A stretch of 53,119 bases of DNA from Akkermansiaceae bacterium (GTDB lineage Bacteria; Verrucomicrobiota; Verrucomicrobiia; Verrucomicrobiales; Akkermansiaceae), in the NCBI GenBank assembly GCA_903827375.1, contig CAIKHZ010000322.1:1-53119 (forward strand). The letters run 5' to 3'. Of the stretch, positions 26,981 through 35,650 are shown in pieces. The position numbers and the translations under genes are program-made. Positions within the stretch are counted from its first letter, which is position 1. Every line of letters begins with the position of its first letter. A model generated the notes under the pieces. The model was not told the origin of the DNA and searched no databases. It worked only from the letters and a program-made list of their open reading frames with translations.

Positions 26981-29182
26981 ATGATCCGGACGCTGGTGTT
27001 GGTGCTTCCGCTGGCACTCGGGCTGGGCTCGTGCGAGCGGAAATCTGCCAATGGCGGGGTGGGGCAGGGCAGTGCCGCGGGTTTGCCGCAGATGGCCAAG
27101 TCGGCCGATTGCCGAGCCTGCCACCAAAAAGCGGACCATGTCTGGCAGGGCTCCATGCATGCCCTGGCCCATCGTAAGCTCGGGGCCGTCGAGGATACCT
27201 GGGCATTTCGGGCCAAGCCACTGGACCTCGGCACTGTGCGCTGGCAGTTTTCTGGCGGCGAGTCAGCCCCGCGCATCGAGTGGCAGGATGAGGGCGCGGG
27301 GGTGAAACCCATCTCGCTGACCCCGCAGATGGCGATTGGCCACCGGCCGTTGATCCAGTATGTGCTGGATTTTGGCAAGGGTCGCTATCAGGTGCCGGAC
27401 GCCTCATGGGATCCGTCCAAACAGGAATGGTTCAGCATGTTTGGCAGCGACCAGCGCCAGCCGCAGGAATGGGGGCATTGGACGCAGCGTGGCATGAATT
27501 GGAACAGCCAGTGCGCCTACTGCCACTTCACCCAGTATCGGAAAAACTATCAGCCAGAGACGGACGGCTATGCCACCGGTTGGCTAGAGCAGGGTGTCGG
27601 TTGCGCGCAGTGCCACGGGCCGTCACGGGAAAAGCGCGGGTCTAACGAATGTGTCATTGATTTCAAGAAAAAGTACACGTCGCAGCAGTGGATGCATGTG
27701 TGTGCCAGTTGCCACAGTCGGCGAGAGGAGTTGGACGAGGAATTCCAGCCGGGCGACAATTTTTTTGACCACTACAGTCTGGCGTTGCCGAGCCAGCCGG
27801 GTCTTTATCATCCGGATGGGCAGCAGATTGATGAGGACTACAACTTCGCATCCCTGCTGCTTTCTCGGATGGGGCACAAGGGGATTTCCTGTATCGATTG
27901 TCACGATTCCCACGCAGCCACGCCCAAGGGTGGCAAGCCTGCGGTGGATACCAACACGTTGTGCATGCAGTGCCATGCCGCCGGTACGCGCGGCGCAATG
28001 GTCATCGATGCGCAGGCCCATACGTTTCACAAACCGGGCGGCGCGGGCAGTCGCTGTGTTGACTGCCACATGCCAAAATCCATTTACATGGGCCGCGATG
28101 CGCGCAGTGACCACCGGTTTCCGAGTCCCGATCCGATGTTGACAAAGGAACTGGGTATCCCTAACGCCTGCAACACCTGCCATGCCGACAAAGGGTTGGA
28201 GTGGCAGATTGAGTGGACCGACAAGTGGTACGGTCCGACGAAAAAGCCGTTGGCAAGGGATCGCACACGGGCGGTGGCGGCGGCGTTCGGTGGCAAGCCG
28301 GAGGCCATGGACAAGTTGCTGACGGCTTTTGACGCCGAGGATAATGGCGCTTGGCAGGCGACCTTGCTGCGTTTGATGGAGCCGTGGTCGGCGGATTCGC
28401 GGGTCACCCAGCGGGCGGATCGAGCCGCTGCCAGCCAGGATCCGCTGGCTCGCGGGGCTGCTGCATTTTTGCTAGCTCGGGTGCCGGCCAATGGCAGTCA
28501 GTGGGCGCGACTGGTCAAGGATCCGGTGAGAGCGGTGCGTCTCGATGCGGGCTGGGGCGCACTCGAACGCTTGCCGAAGAACGACGCTATTTTGCTAGAT
28601 ATGGCAAAAGTGGCGGAGCACCAAGGAGACCAACCAGCCGGGCAGATGCGTTTGGCGCACTTGGCCAGTCATCGCGGGGATAAGCCGGCGGAGGAGGCGC
28701 ACTTGCGAAAGGCAGCCGACTGGGACCGGGGATCGGCGGAGCCGCGGCGGGATTTAGCGGTCTATCTGGCCGGTGCTGGCCGCACTCGTGAAGCGCTGCC
28801 GCTGTTGGCGGAGGCGGCGAAAATCGCTCCGAAGGATTCGGAGTTTCCCTATTTGAATGCCCTGGCCTTGGCCGAACTCGGAGATGAGGCGGGCACCGAG
28901 GCCAAGCTGCGCGAGGCGATCCGTCTCAACCCCCGGTATGCGCGGGCCTATTACAACCTCGGCTTGTTGCTCTCTGGTCAGGGGCATGTTGAGGCGGCCA
29001 TCATCTCTCTGCGCAACGCTGCAATATTTGCGCCAGATGATGCGGAGCCGTCGTATGCGCTCGCCACCATCTATCTGCGTCTCGGACAACGCGCCGCCGC
29101 CGCCACCGCCGCCGGCGAAGCTCTCCAACGCAACCCGGCCCATCGGGAAGCCGCCGCCTTGTTGCGAACCATCGGGCAGTGA
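26981..29182 (+). CDS. Octahaem cytochrome c lipoprotein with C-terminal TPR repeats
   Basis: The start is ATG 26981 (MIRTLVLVLPLALGLGSC), a lipoprotein signal with Cys at residue 18, preceded by GTGAGG. The longer open frame upstream overlaps etfA and is not used. Eight C-x-x-C-H haem sites are visible in the first 400 residues: CRACH, CAYCH, CAQCH, CASCH, CIDCH, CMQCH, CVDCH and CNTCH. The layout matches the cytochrome c554-like multihaem group. The C-terminal half is helical, with HEAT-like segments and then TPR units (ARAYYNLGLLLSGQGHVEAA, EPSYALATIYLRLGQRAAAA). It should face the periplasm, passing electrons and binding a partner. It lies 74 bp after etfA on the same strand, though a direct functional link to ETF is only inference. 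Confidence 0.85.
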   Translation: MIRTLVLVLPLALGLGSCERKSANGGVGQGSAAGLPQMAKSADCRACHQKADHVWQGSMHALAHRKLGAVEDTWAFRAKPLDLGTVRWQFSGGESAPRIEWQDEGAGVKPISLTPQMAIGHRPLIQYVLDFGKGRYQVPDASWDPSKQEWFSMFGSDQRQPQEWGHWTQRGMNWNSQCAYCHFTQYRKNYQPETDGYATGWLEQGVGCAQCHGPSREKRGSNECVIDFKKKYTSQQWMHVCASCHSRREELDEEFQPGDNFFDHYSLALPSQPGLYHPDGQQIDEDYNFASLLLSRMGHKGISCIDCHDSHAATPKGGKPAVDTNTLCMQCHAAGTRGAMVIDAQAHTFHKPGGAGSRCVDCHMPKSIYMGRDARSDHRFPSPDPMLTKELGIPNACNTCHADKGLEWQIEWTDKWYGPTKKPLARDRTRAVAAAFGGKPEAMDKLLTAFDAEDNGAWQATLLRLMEPWSADSRVTQRADRAAASQDPLARGAAAFLLARVPANGSQWARLVKDPVRAVRLDAGWGALERLPKNDAILLDMAKVAEHQGDQPAGQMRLAHLASHRGDKPAEEAHLRKAADWDRGSAEPRRDLAVYLAGAGRTREALPLLAEAAKIAPKDSEFPYLNALALAELGDEAGTEAKLREAIRLNPRYARAYYNLGLLLSGQGHVEAAIISLRNAAIFAPDDAEPSYALATIYLRLGQRAAAATAAGEALQRNPAHREAAALLRTIGQ

Positions 29183-29388
29183 GACGAACCCAAGCGGAAC
29201 GATGCCAGCGGACGGAATGCCCAGTCCTGCCAAATTAGCGATCTCTTGCGGAAAATTGCCATCCTGCCTGTGAGAGAAGACAGGGCAGAACTCAGTGGCA
29301 AACCGCGCTTTCGAGAACGAAGCAATTAAGTCGGATTCCCTAACTGTCGGCTGCGGGCGGAAGTATAACGCATCTAACAAATGTTACC

Positions 29389-29778
29389 ATGCGAGGACTG
29401 ACCCCATCGGCCGAGGTTGATGTCACAGGCAGCCTCACCCATCAGCGCGATGGTTTCGTCACAGGGGCCGGCAAACTTGATTCGGTTGGCACCGGCACGC
29501 TGATCCTCACAGCCGCCAATACCTACTCCGGAGGCACGATTGTCGAAAATGGCGTGTTGCAAATTGGTCACAACACCGCCTTGGGAACCGGTGGCATCAC
29601 AGTAAAGACCGGCAGGGCACTCGCCGGGTTGCTCAGCTCCGGCCTGTGTCTGCGAAGCCGAAGGAATGACGGTTCGGCGCTCAAGTCCCGCCCGGCCGTA
29701 GTCCGCTGCCTATCCGGTCAGATGAAATTTATGAAATTTCATGTCACGCGGCTTGCGCTTGGTGCCAACAACGGGTGA
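29389..29778 (+). pseudogene. Fragment of an autotransporter-associated beta-strand repeat protein
   Basis: The frame includes GTGTLILTAANTYSGGTIVE followed by N-G-V-L-Q-I-G-H-N-T-A-L-G-T-G-G-I, a textbook autotransporter-associated beta-strand repeat. There is no signal peptide before it and no continuation after it; from about residue 70 the sequence turns into Arg/Ser-rich low-quality translation. Intact proteins of this class are hundreds to thousands of residues long. I read it as a leftover piece of a larger gene, perhaps related to the intact one at 42462-47342. Confidence 0.55.
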
Positions 29779-29804
29779 TGAATGCATGCCACTCCATCCC
29801 AACG

Positions 29805-30353
29805 ATGAATCCGCCATCTCTGGCTATCGCCCCTGCCGACCGGCAGACCTTCGCAGCTCAGGCCCGGGACCACCACCGCTGCCTGCTCATCTATGCCCGG
29901 GCACTGGCTCGCAACGAAGCCACCGCCGCCGACCTCGTCCAAGAAGCCTTCGTCGCCGCTTGGCGCAATCTGGGCCGCTTCGACGTCACCCGTGATTTCG
30001 GGGCTTGGCTGCGCGGCATCATCCGCAACAAGTGGCGAGAGTACCTGCGCCGCCATGCCCGGGAAGTGGACGTCGATGACGCCACCCTCGAGGCTTGGGA
30101 ATGCCGCTTTGCACAATGGGATGCCAACCGCAGCCCCGGCAATGCGGATGTGCTCGACTCGCTCGATGATTGCCTCAAGCACCTGCCCGATTCGATGGCT
30201 GAGGCGATCCGGCGCTTTTACTATCAGGAGGAACCCGGCGAAAAAATTGCCGCCGCCCTCGGAATTGATACCGCCACCCTTCGCAAGCGCCTTGAGCGAG
30301 CCCGCCACGCCTTGCGCAGTTGCCTTGATCGCAAACTCCTAACTCCCGCCTAA
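29805..30353 (+). CDS. ECF-type RNA polymerase sigma factor
   Basis: The 182-residue protein has sigma region 2 (LIYARALARNEATAADLVQE, AFVAAWRNLGRFDVTRDFGA, WLRGIIRNKWREYLRRH) and region 4 (LDDCLKHLPDSMAEAIRRFY, EKIAAALGIDTATLRKRLER, ARHALRSCLD). This fits the sigma-70 ECF group common in Verrucomicrobiota and Planctomycetota. ATG 29805 gives a normal start; GTG 29775 or ATG 29778 would add about ten residues without conserved features. The next gene starts 3 bp after the stop and encodes a membrane protein with anti-sigma character, so this is a sigma/anti-sigma pair. The promoter it recognises is not known. Confidence 0.88.
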   Translation: MNPPSLAIAPADRQTFAAQARDHHRCLLIYARALARNEATAADLVQEAFVAAWRNLGRFDVTRDFGAWLRGIIRNKWREYLRRHAREVDVDDATLEAWECRFAQWDANRSPGNADVLDSLDDCLKHLPDSMAEAIRRFYYQEEPGEKIAAALGIDTATLRKRLERARHALRSCLDRKLLTPA

Positions 30354-30355
30354 CT

Positions 30356-31267
30356 ATGAAATCCAATCTTCAATTTGATAACACCCTGCTGGATGGGGAT
30401 GACCGCCTGATGGACGCCCTGCTGCGCGAACACGCCCGTCGCGGCAGCCATGCGGATGAGGGATTCCTCACACGTCTCACCAGTTTTATCGATGCGGAAT
30501 GCGAGTCCCCCAGCATCGCTGTTCCACCTGCCGCCGCCGCTAAACGCCCGTCGCATCGCCTCGCGTGGTCGCTCGGCCTGGCCGCCACCGTGGCACTCGC
30601 CGCCGGACTGATTTGGAAAAATCAGCCGGCTAACAATTCGTCAGGTTATCGGCTTGTTCAGCACTCCGAGCGCAGTGGGATGGCGTTGCTCACCGATTTT
30701 CCGCCGGAGCTCATTGAGGGCACACCCAAGGCCATGAGTGTCCCCAACCTCGTCAATGCTCCCGATCAGGCACCTGTGTTTTTCGTTCCCCAGGGAACAG
30801 CCCTGCTTTCCAGGGGGAAAAAGGTAACCAGCAGCGACGACAACCCGATCATCGGTTCGCTCGACCTCATCACCGATGGCGATAAACAGGCTGGCGAAGG
30901 ATATTTCGTCGAATTGCTCGACGGCCTCCAGTGGGTCCAAATCGATCTGGAGAAATCCGCTGCCATCCACGCCATCTGGCTGTGGCACTACCACTCCCAG
31001 AGACGCGCCTATCATGATGTGATCGTCCAGATCTCGAACGATCCGGAGTTCAAGACAGGCGTCACCACCGTCTATAACAACGATTATGATAACTCCGCCA
31101 AATTCGGCGTAGGCCGAGACAACCCATACGTCGAGTCCCGCTTCGGCCTCCTCGTCGATGGCAAGGGCACCCATGGCCGCTACGTCCGCCTCTACAGCAA
31201 TGGCAATACGTCTAACGAAATGAACCATTACATCGAAGTGGAAGTTTACGGCATTCCTAGCAGATAA
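30356..31267 (+). CDS. Membrane-anchored anti-sigma-like protein with a discoidin-type C-terminal domain
   Basis: The 303-residue protein has a cytoplasmic head of about 65 residues (LMDALLREHARRGSHADEGF, FLTRLTSFIDAECES) and one transmembrane helix (LAWSLGLAATVALAAGLIW, about 65-83). The extracytoplasmic part contains LLTDFPPELIEGTPKAMSVP and a C-terminal beta domain like F5/8 type C (VQIDLEKSAAIHAIWLWHYH, RYVRLYSNGNTSNEMNHYIE). The coupling to the sigma gene and the topology make an anti-sigma factor the best guess; no zinc-binding H-x-x-x-C-x-x-C is seen. The ELIEGTP motif recurs in the downstream vWA lipoprotein. A strong terminator follows the gene. Confidence 0.65.
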   Translation: MKSNLQFDNTLLDGDDRLMDALLREHARRGSHADEGFLTRLTSFIDAECESPSIAVPPAAAAKRPSHRLAWSLGLAATVALAAGLIWKNQPANNSSGYRLVQHSERSGMALLTDFPPELIEGTPKAMSVPNLVNAPDQAPVFFVPQGTALLSRGKKVTSSDDNPIIGSLDLITDGDKQAGEGYFVELLDGLQWVQIDLEKSAAIHAIWLWHYHSQRRAYHDVIVQISNDPEFKTGVTTVYNNDYDNSAKFGVGRDNPYVESRFGLLVDGKGTHGRYVRLYSNGNTSNEMNHYIEVEVYGIPSR

Positions 31268-31289
31268 GGAACCTTCTGATCTAACCATT

Positions 31290-31321
31290 AAAAAACCACG
31301 GCAAGCCGCCGTGGTTTTTTT
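31290..31321 (+). terminator. Strong Rho-independent terminator after the sigma/anti-sigma pair
   Basis: AAAAAACCACGGC (31290-31302) pairs with GCCGTGGTTTTTT (31308-31320) around a 5-base loop, followed by more T. Its A/T symmetry means it could stop transcription from both sides. Confidence 0.92.
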
Positions 31322-31380
31322 ATGTCACATTTCGGTGGTCCGGCGGCAACAAGGGGTGACTCCATTACCCATGACTCACC

Positions 31381-33141
31381 ATGAAAACGAATCTATCCAT
31401 CCTGTGTTTGTTGTCCCTGCTGGTTAGCTCCTGCGGAGACAAATCCGACAAATCTGCAGCCGAACGCAGCAGCCGTGGCGGCGTGCTGCTCACCACCGAC
31501 CTGCCACCGGAACTCATCGAAGGAACTCCCCGAGCGATCATTTTGCCTCAGTGTACCCCGATGCAAAGCCAGCGACGCCCTGATACCATGGAAAGGCCCT
31601 TTACACAGCCTCCGCCGCCACCTCCACCGCTGGCCCGAAATTTGATACCTGACGAGGGACACGGATTTCATCCCCCAGGGCCGCAACCGCCGCCGGTGGA
31701 CCGCGAACGCTACACCGAGTTGATGGACACCCCATGGCAAACATCCGTGGACGCGCCGCTCTCAACCTTCAGCATCGATGTGGATAGCGCCTCCTATGCC
31801 AATCTGCGGCGCATGATCGTCGAAGGTCGCAGCATTCCGATGGATGCCGTGCGCCTCGAGGAAATGGTCAACTACTTCGACTATGCCTACCCTCAGCCGA
31901 CAGATGCGCATCCCTTTGCCGTGCACGTCGATAATGCCTCCTGCCCTTGGAACACGCAGCACCAGCTGGTCCGCGTCGCCCTCAAAGGCCTCGAAATCAG
32001 CCGCTCCCAACGCCCACCCGCCAATCTCGTGTTCCTGTTGGACGTCTCCGGCTCAATGAACGAGCCGCGCAAGCTGCCGCTGGTCACCGCATCGCTAGAA
32101 CTCCTGCTCGAGGATCTCAATGCGTCCGATACCCTATCAATCGTCGTCTATGCCGGTGCCGAAGGGGTGGCTTTGGCACCCACCGCCTGCGACACGCAGG
32201 GCCGTGAGCGCATCACAGCGGCCCTTCACAGCCTCAGGGCGGGCGGCACAACCAATGGCGGCGCCGGCATCAAGCTGGCCTATCAGATGGCCAGGGAACA
32301 ATTCAAACCCGGTGGCATCAACCGGGTGATCCTCGCCACCGACGGGGATTTTAACGTCGGCGTCACGGGCGACGGCGGCCTCGTCCGAATGGTCGCGGAT
32401 TTTGCCAAAACCCATATCTTCCTAACGGTTCTTGGGGTCGGTGCGGGCAATCTCAACGACGGCATGCTCGAAGCGATCACCAACAAGGGCAACGGCGTCT
32501 ATTGCTATCTCGATTCTCTGGAGGAGGCCCGCCGGGTGTTTGTGCGCCAAATGATGGGCACCTTGCTAACTATTGCCAAAGACGTGAAAATCCAGGTCGA
32601 GTTCAATCCGGCACAGGTGCGTGGATATAAGTTGCTAGGTTATGCCAACCGCATGCTGCGCAAGGAGGATTTTTCTAACGATAAGGTGGATGCGGGGGAC
32701 ATCGGGTCCGGCCACAGTGTGACGGCATTCTACGAAGTTGAAACCGGCGATGGCCGCAATTTGCCACCTGCCGAGTCACTGCGTTACGCCACTTCGGAGG
32801 AACAAGCGCCATCCGGGAAATCCACTGTGAGCGACTCTCTGGTTAGTCCCGAGTGGCTCACCGTGAAGCTCCGCTACAAGGCACCGCAAGGTGAGCGATC
32901 GACCCTCATTGAGCGGCCATTCACCGGGGTTTCCCGCGGCTTTGGCGAGGCTGACGCAGACTTCCGCTTTGGCACTGCGGTGGCTTTGACGGCGTTGATC
33001 CTGCGCAAGGATTCGGCCGTCGGAAGTGCCCGATTTGCAGATGCAGGCACGATGGCCGCCGTCGCTCTCGGCACCGACCCCCATGGCGACCGTGCCGAGT
33101 TTCTAGGTCTTGTCAGGCGCCTCGGAACTCACTCGAACTGA
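31381..33141 (+). CDS. YfbK-type von Willebrand factor A domain lipoprotein
   Basis: The 586-residue protein starts with a lipoprotein signal (MKTNLSILCLLSLLVSSC, Cys 18). Next come the motif LLTTDLPPELIEGTPRAIIL and a Pro-rich linker (QPPPPPPPLARN). The vWF N-terminal domain follows (LSTFSIDVDSASYANLRRMI, RLEEMVNYFDYAYPQPTD), then a vWA domain with the metal site DVSGSMN and LATDGDFNVGVTGDGGLVRM, and the C-terminal DUF3520 region (GSGHSVTAFYEVETGD, LTVKLRYKAPQGERS). Such proteins sit on the outer face of a membrane and bind partners through the metal site. It follows the sigma/anti-sigma pair by 113 bp, after a terminator, and shares the ELIEGTP motif with the anti-sigma-like protein. Confidence 0.88.
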   Translation: MKTNLSILCLLSLLVSSCGDKSDKSAAERSSRGGVLLTTDLPPELIEGTPRAIILPQCTPMQSQRRPDTMERPFTQPPPPPPPLARNLIPDEGHGFHPPGPQPPPVDRERYTELMDTPWQTSVDAPLSTFSIDVDSASYANLRRMIVEGRSIPMDAVRLEEMVNYFDYAYPQPTDAHPFAVHVDNASCPWNTQHQLVRVALKGLEISRSQRPPANLVFLLDVSGSMNEPRKLPLVTASLELLLEDLNASDTLSIVVYAGAEGVALAPTACDTQGRERITAALHSLRAGGTTNGGAGIKLAYQMAREQFKPGGINRVILATDGDFNVGVTGDGGLVRMVADFAKTHIFLTVLGVGAGNLNDGMLEAITNKGNGVYCYLDSLEEARRVFVRQMMGTLLTIAKDVKIQVEFNPAQVRGYKLLGYANRMLRKEDFSNDKVDAGDIGSGHSVTAFYEVETGDGRNLPPAESLRYATSEEQAPSGKSTVSDSLVSPEWLTVKLRYKAPQGERSTLIERPFTGVSRGFGEADADFRFGTAVALTALILRKDSAVGSARFADAGTMAAVALGTDPHGDRAEFLGLVRRLGTHSN

Positions 33142-33188
33142 CGTTGCCCGGGGCCTGCAGAACGACACATATTGCCATGCTTTCCGCC

Positions 33189-35378
33189 TCAGCGTTTGGA
33201 GACAGAGGGCTGGTTCTCGAGTGAGGCGGCGTAGTCTAGCAAAATGTGTTCGGCCTCGTGGAGGACAATGTCCTCAGCAGGTGCCGCGACAGGATCGGCC
33301 ACGACATCGGCATCCGCATCGGCATCCGGGTCGATCGCCGCGGCCTTGGGCTTCACCGGTTCGCCGGGGCCGGGTCGGTCGATGTCTTTGAGCGTGACTT
33401 GATAGGCTGCGGGTGGGGCAACGGCACGGGCGAGGCGGTCCTTTTTGATGGCGGCCTGGCGCTTCTTGAGGTCGGTCTTTTCCTGCTGGCGTTTGGCCTC
33501 GTTGAGCGAGACGGCTTTGTCGGCGCGCAATTTTCGGAAGCGCTCGATGTCATTTTTCAAATCGGCAAAGTCCGGGTCTTTGGCGACGCGCTGCTCGGAG
33601 TGGCTGCGCAGTGCTTCGAGGCTCGCTTGCACGCGGTTGGATTCCTTGTAAGCAGCCGCAGGCAGGGTGTCCCATGGCAAGGGGTTGGCCAGATCCGACT
33701 CGCCGATTTCCGGAACATCGGTGAGGGATGGGATGACGATGTCGGCCTTGACCCCTTCGAGTTGAGTGGACTTGCCGCTGGGCCGGTAGAACTTGCTGAT
33801 GGTCACTTTCAAGGCACCGGGATCGGAGTCGGGAACCAGTCCCTCGGCCTGCATCACCCTGGCCAGTGGGACGATGGTTTGCACGGTGCCTTTGCCGAAG
33901 GTCGAGGTGTCTCCAGCGATGATAGCGCGGCCGTAATCCTGCAAAGCTCCCGCAAGAATCTCAGACGCCGAGGCACTCAAACGGCTAGTTAGAACTAGCA
34001 ATGGTCCATCGTAGGCGACCTTGCCGTCGAGGTCGCTGCCGACTTCCACCCGGCCTTCGAGGTTGCGGGTTTGGACCACCGGACCGGAGGGAATAAACAG
34101 ACCAGTTAGGTCGATGGCCTCCTTGAGCGAGCCGCCGCCGTTGCGGCGCAGGTCAAGGATGATGCCAGTGACGTTTTGCTCCCGCAGTTTTGCCAGAAGG
34201 CGGGCAACGTCGGCGGAGGCGGAAGTTGGGGGGGCCTTGCCAGTGGCTTCACCGGCGTAAAATCCTGGCAAATCGATCACGCCGATGCGTTGGGTCTTGT
34301 CGCCGACGGGCAAGTCAATAATTTGGGCTTTTGCCTGTTGGTCTTCGAGTTTAATTTCCTCGCGGATCAGGGTGATGGTTTTGCGCAGGCTGTCGTCGCT
34401 GGCATTGGCAGGGATGATGTTGAGGACGACGGGTGTGCTCTTTTTGCCGCGAATGAGTTCAACAGCCTGGGGCAGCGGGAGGTCCACAAGATCGGTGAAC
34501 TCGTCGCCTTCCTTCTGGGCCACGCCGACGATGCGGTCGCCCACCTTGACCAAGCCGCTGCGGGCGGCGGGGCCGCCGGGAACGAGTTCCATGATTTTGC
34601 AGTAGCCGTCGAGCGAGCGCAAGGTGGCACCGATGCCGACGAGGGAGAGCTTCATGGCGATTTCAAAGCTTTTGAGTTGTTCGGGGCCCATGTAATCTGA
34701 GTGCGGGTCGTACACTTGGGCGAGGGCTTCCAGATAGAATTCGAGCACGGCTTTGTCATCGAACTTGCGCATGGTTTCGACGCTGCGGGCGGCGCGGTGG
34801 CTGAGGGTTTTGACGATATCTTGAGGCTTTTTACCGGCGAGTTTTTCCTGCAAATAGTCATAGCGCAACTGTTGGCGCCAAAGGGACTGGGCGGCAGCCA
34901 AATCCACCGGCCGTGCGGCCGTCTTCCGATCAAAGCGAAACGTCTCATCCGCCGTGAAATCCAGCGGCCCCTCACCTAGCAACCCGGTCACAAAGGCAAC
35001 CCGCTGGTCCAGCCGTTCGAGAAAACGTTTAAAAATGACGTGCGCGAGACTCGAATCGCCGTGGCTTCGGGTCGCATCGGCTAGCGTCGGGCGTTGTCGC
35101 GCAAACTCATCGAGGTCCTCCTGGACAAAGAGCAGGTGGGCACCGTCGAGCGTATCAAGGTAGCGATCAAGAAACTTGTCCGCCAGCTTCGCGTTGAGTT
35201 GCTGGTGGGCAAATTGCGAACTCTCGAGAATTTTGGAGGTGAGCATGGTCACGGCGGCATCGGTCGCCTTGGCGCTGAGCGGTTCGCTTGAACTGTGGTC
35301 CAATGCACCTGCGGCACTGGCTAGCAGGCTCGAGCTTATGGAAAATGCCGACAGGAAGAATTTGAGCTGATGTTTCAT
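33189..35378 (-). CDS. prc: Carboxy-terminal processing (tail-specific) protease
   Basis: The 729-residue exported S41 protease cleaves proteins at their C-termini in the periplasm. Features in order are a signal peptide ([25 protein letters not shown]), an N-terminal helical domain ([20 protein letters not shown]), and a PDZ domain ([20 protein letters not shown]). The catalytic domain has [20 protein letters not shown], the Ser in [17 protein letters not shown] and the Lys in [16 protein letters not shown]-terminal Prc-type helical domain is rich in charged residues ([14 protein letters not shown]). The length and architecture match E. coli Prc/Tsp. It is divergent from ilvD and convergent with the vWA gene. 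Confidence 0.93.
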   Translation of the reverse strand: MKHQLKFFLSAFSISSSLLASAAGALDHSSSEPLSAKATDAAVTMLTSKILESSQFAHQQLNAKLADKFLDRYLDTLDGAHLLFVQEDLDEFARQRPTLADATRSHGDSSLAHVIFKRFLERLDQRVAFVTGLLGEGPLDFTADETFRFDRKTAARPVDLAAAQSLWRQQLRYDYLQEKLAGKKPQDIVKTLSHRAARSVETMRKFDDKAVLEFYLEALAQVYDPHSDYMGPEQLKSFEIAMKLSLVGIGATLRSLDGYCKIMELVPGGPAARSGLVKVGDRIVGVAQKEGDEFTDLVDLPLPQAVELIRGKKSTPVVLNIIPANASDDSLRKTITLIREEIKLEDQQAKAQIIDLPVGDKTQRIGVIDLPGFYAGEATGKAPPTSASADVARLLAKLREQNVTGIILDLRRNGGGSLKEAIDLTGLFIPSGPVVQTRNLEGRVEVGSDLDGKVAYDGPLLVLTSRLSASASEILAGALQDYGRAIIAGDTSTFGKGTVQTIVPLARVMQAEGLVPDSDPGALKVTISKFYRPSGKSTQLEGVKADIVIPSLTDVPEIGESDLANPLPWDTLPAAAYKESNRVQASLEALRSHSEQRVAKDPDFADLKNDIERFRKLRADKAVSLNEAKRQQEKTDLKKRQAAIKKDRLARAVAPPAAYQVTLKDIDRPGPGEPVKPKAAAIDPDADADADVVADPVAAPAEDIVLHEAEHILLDYAASLENQPSVSKR

Positions 35379-35650
35379 GGGTACAAATGCGCGGGCAAAC
35401 GGTCTTCGTGCCGGAACCAGTCGCAGGCTGGGAGGAGTTCCGGCAGGAAGGCATTCCCGGCGTGATTAAACGATCCACAACTCCCGACCTGTCTGGAATT
35501 TTCTTTTTCACGAGGGGGCGGAGTATCTGCAAGTGCCGGGTGGACTTGTCGCGAGCGTGCTGTTCAATCCGCCGATCTTCTTGTCGTGGCCGATTTTCCT
35601 TGTGCTCTCTGCTTGACTCCCCCAACGCCCGGCGGAATGCTCGGCGCGCC
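35379..35650. other. Divergent intergenic region between prc and ilvD
   Basis: The ilvD frame stays open through this 272-bp stretch, but the translation has no dehydratase features. A promoter for ilvD lies at its right end (35613-35641). I found no clear promoter for prc. Confidence 0.5.
35613..35641 (+). promoter_or_regulatory. Promoter of ilvD placed directly before its start codon
   Basis: TTGACT (35613-35618), a 17-bp spacer and AATGCT (35636-35641). Transcription would start at about 35648-35651, on the ATG at 35651, so the mRNA would be leaderless. Confidence 0.45.

Noticed and set aside
33246..33992. Plus-strand open frame of 248 codons opposite prc
   Set aside because: The minus-strand gene is a complete Prc protease; this frame is a shadow.
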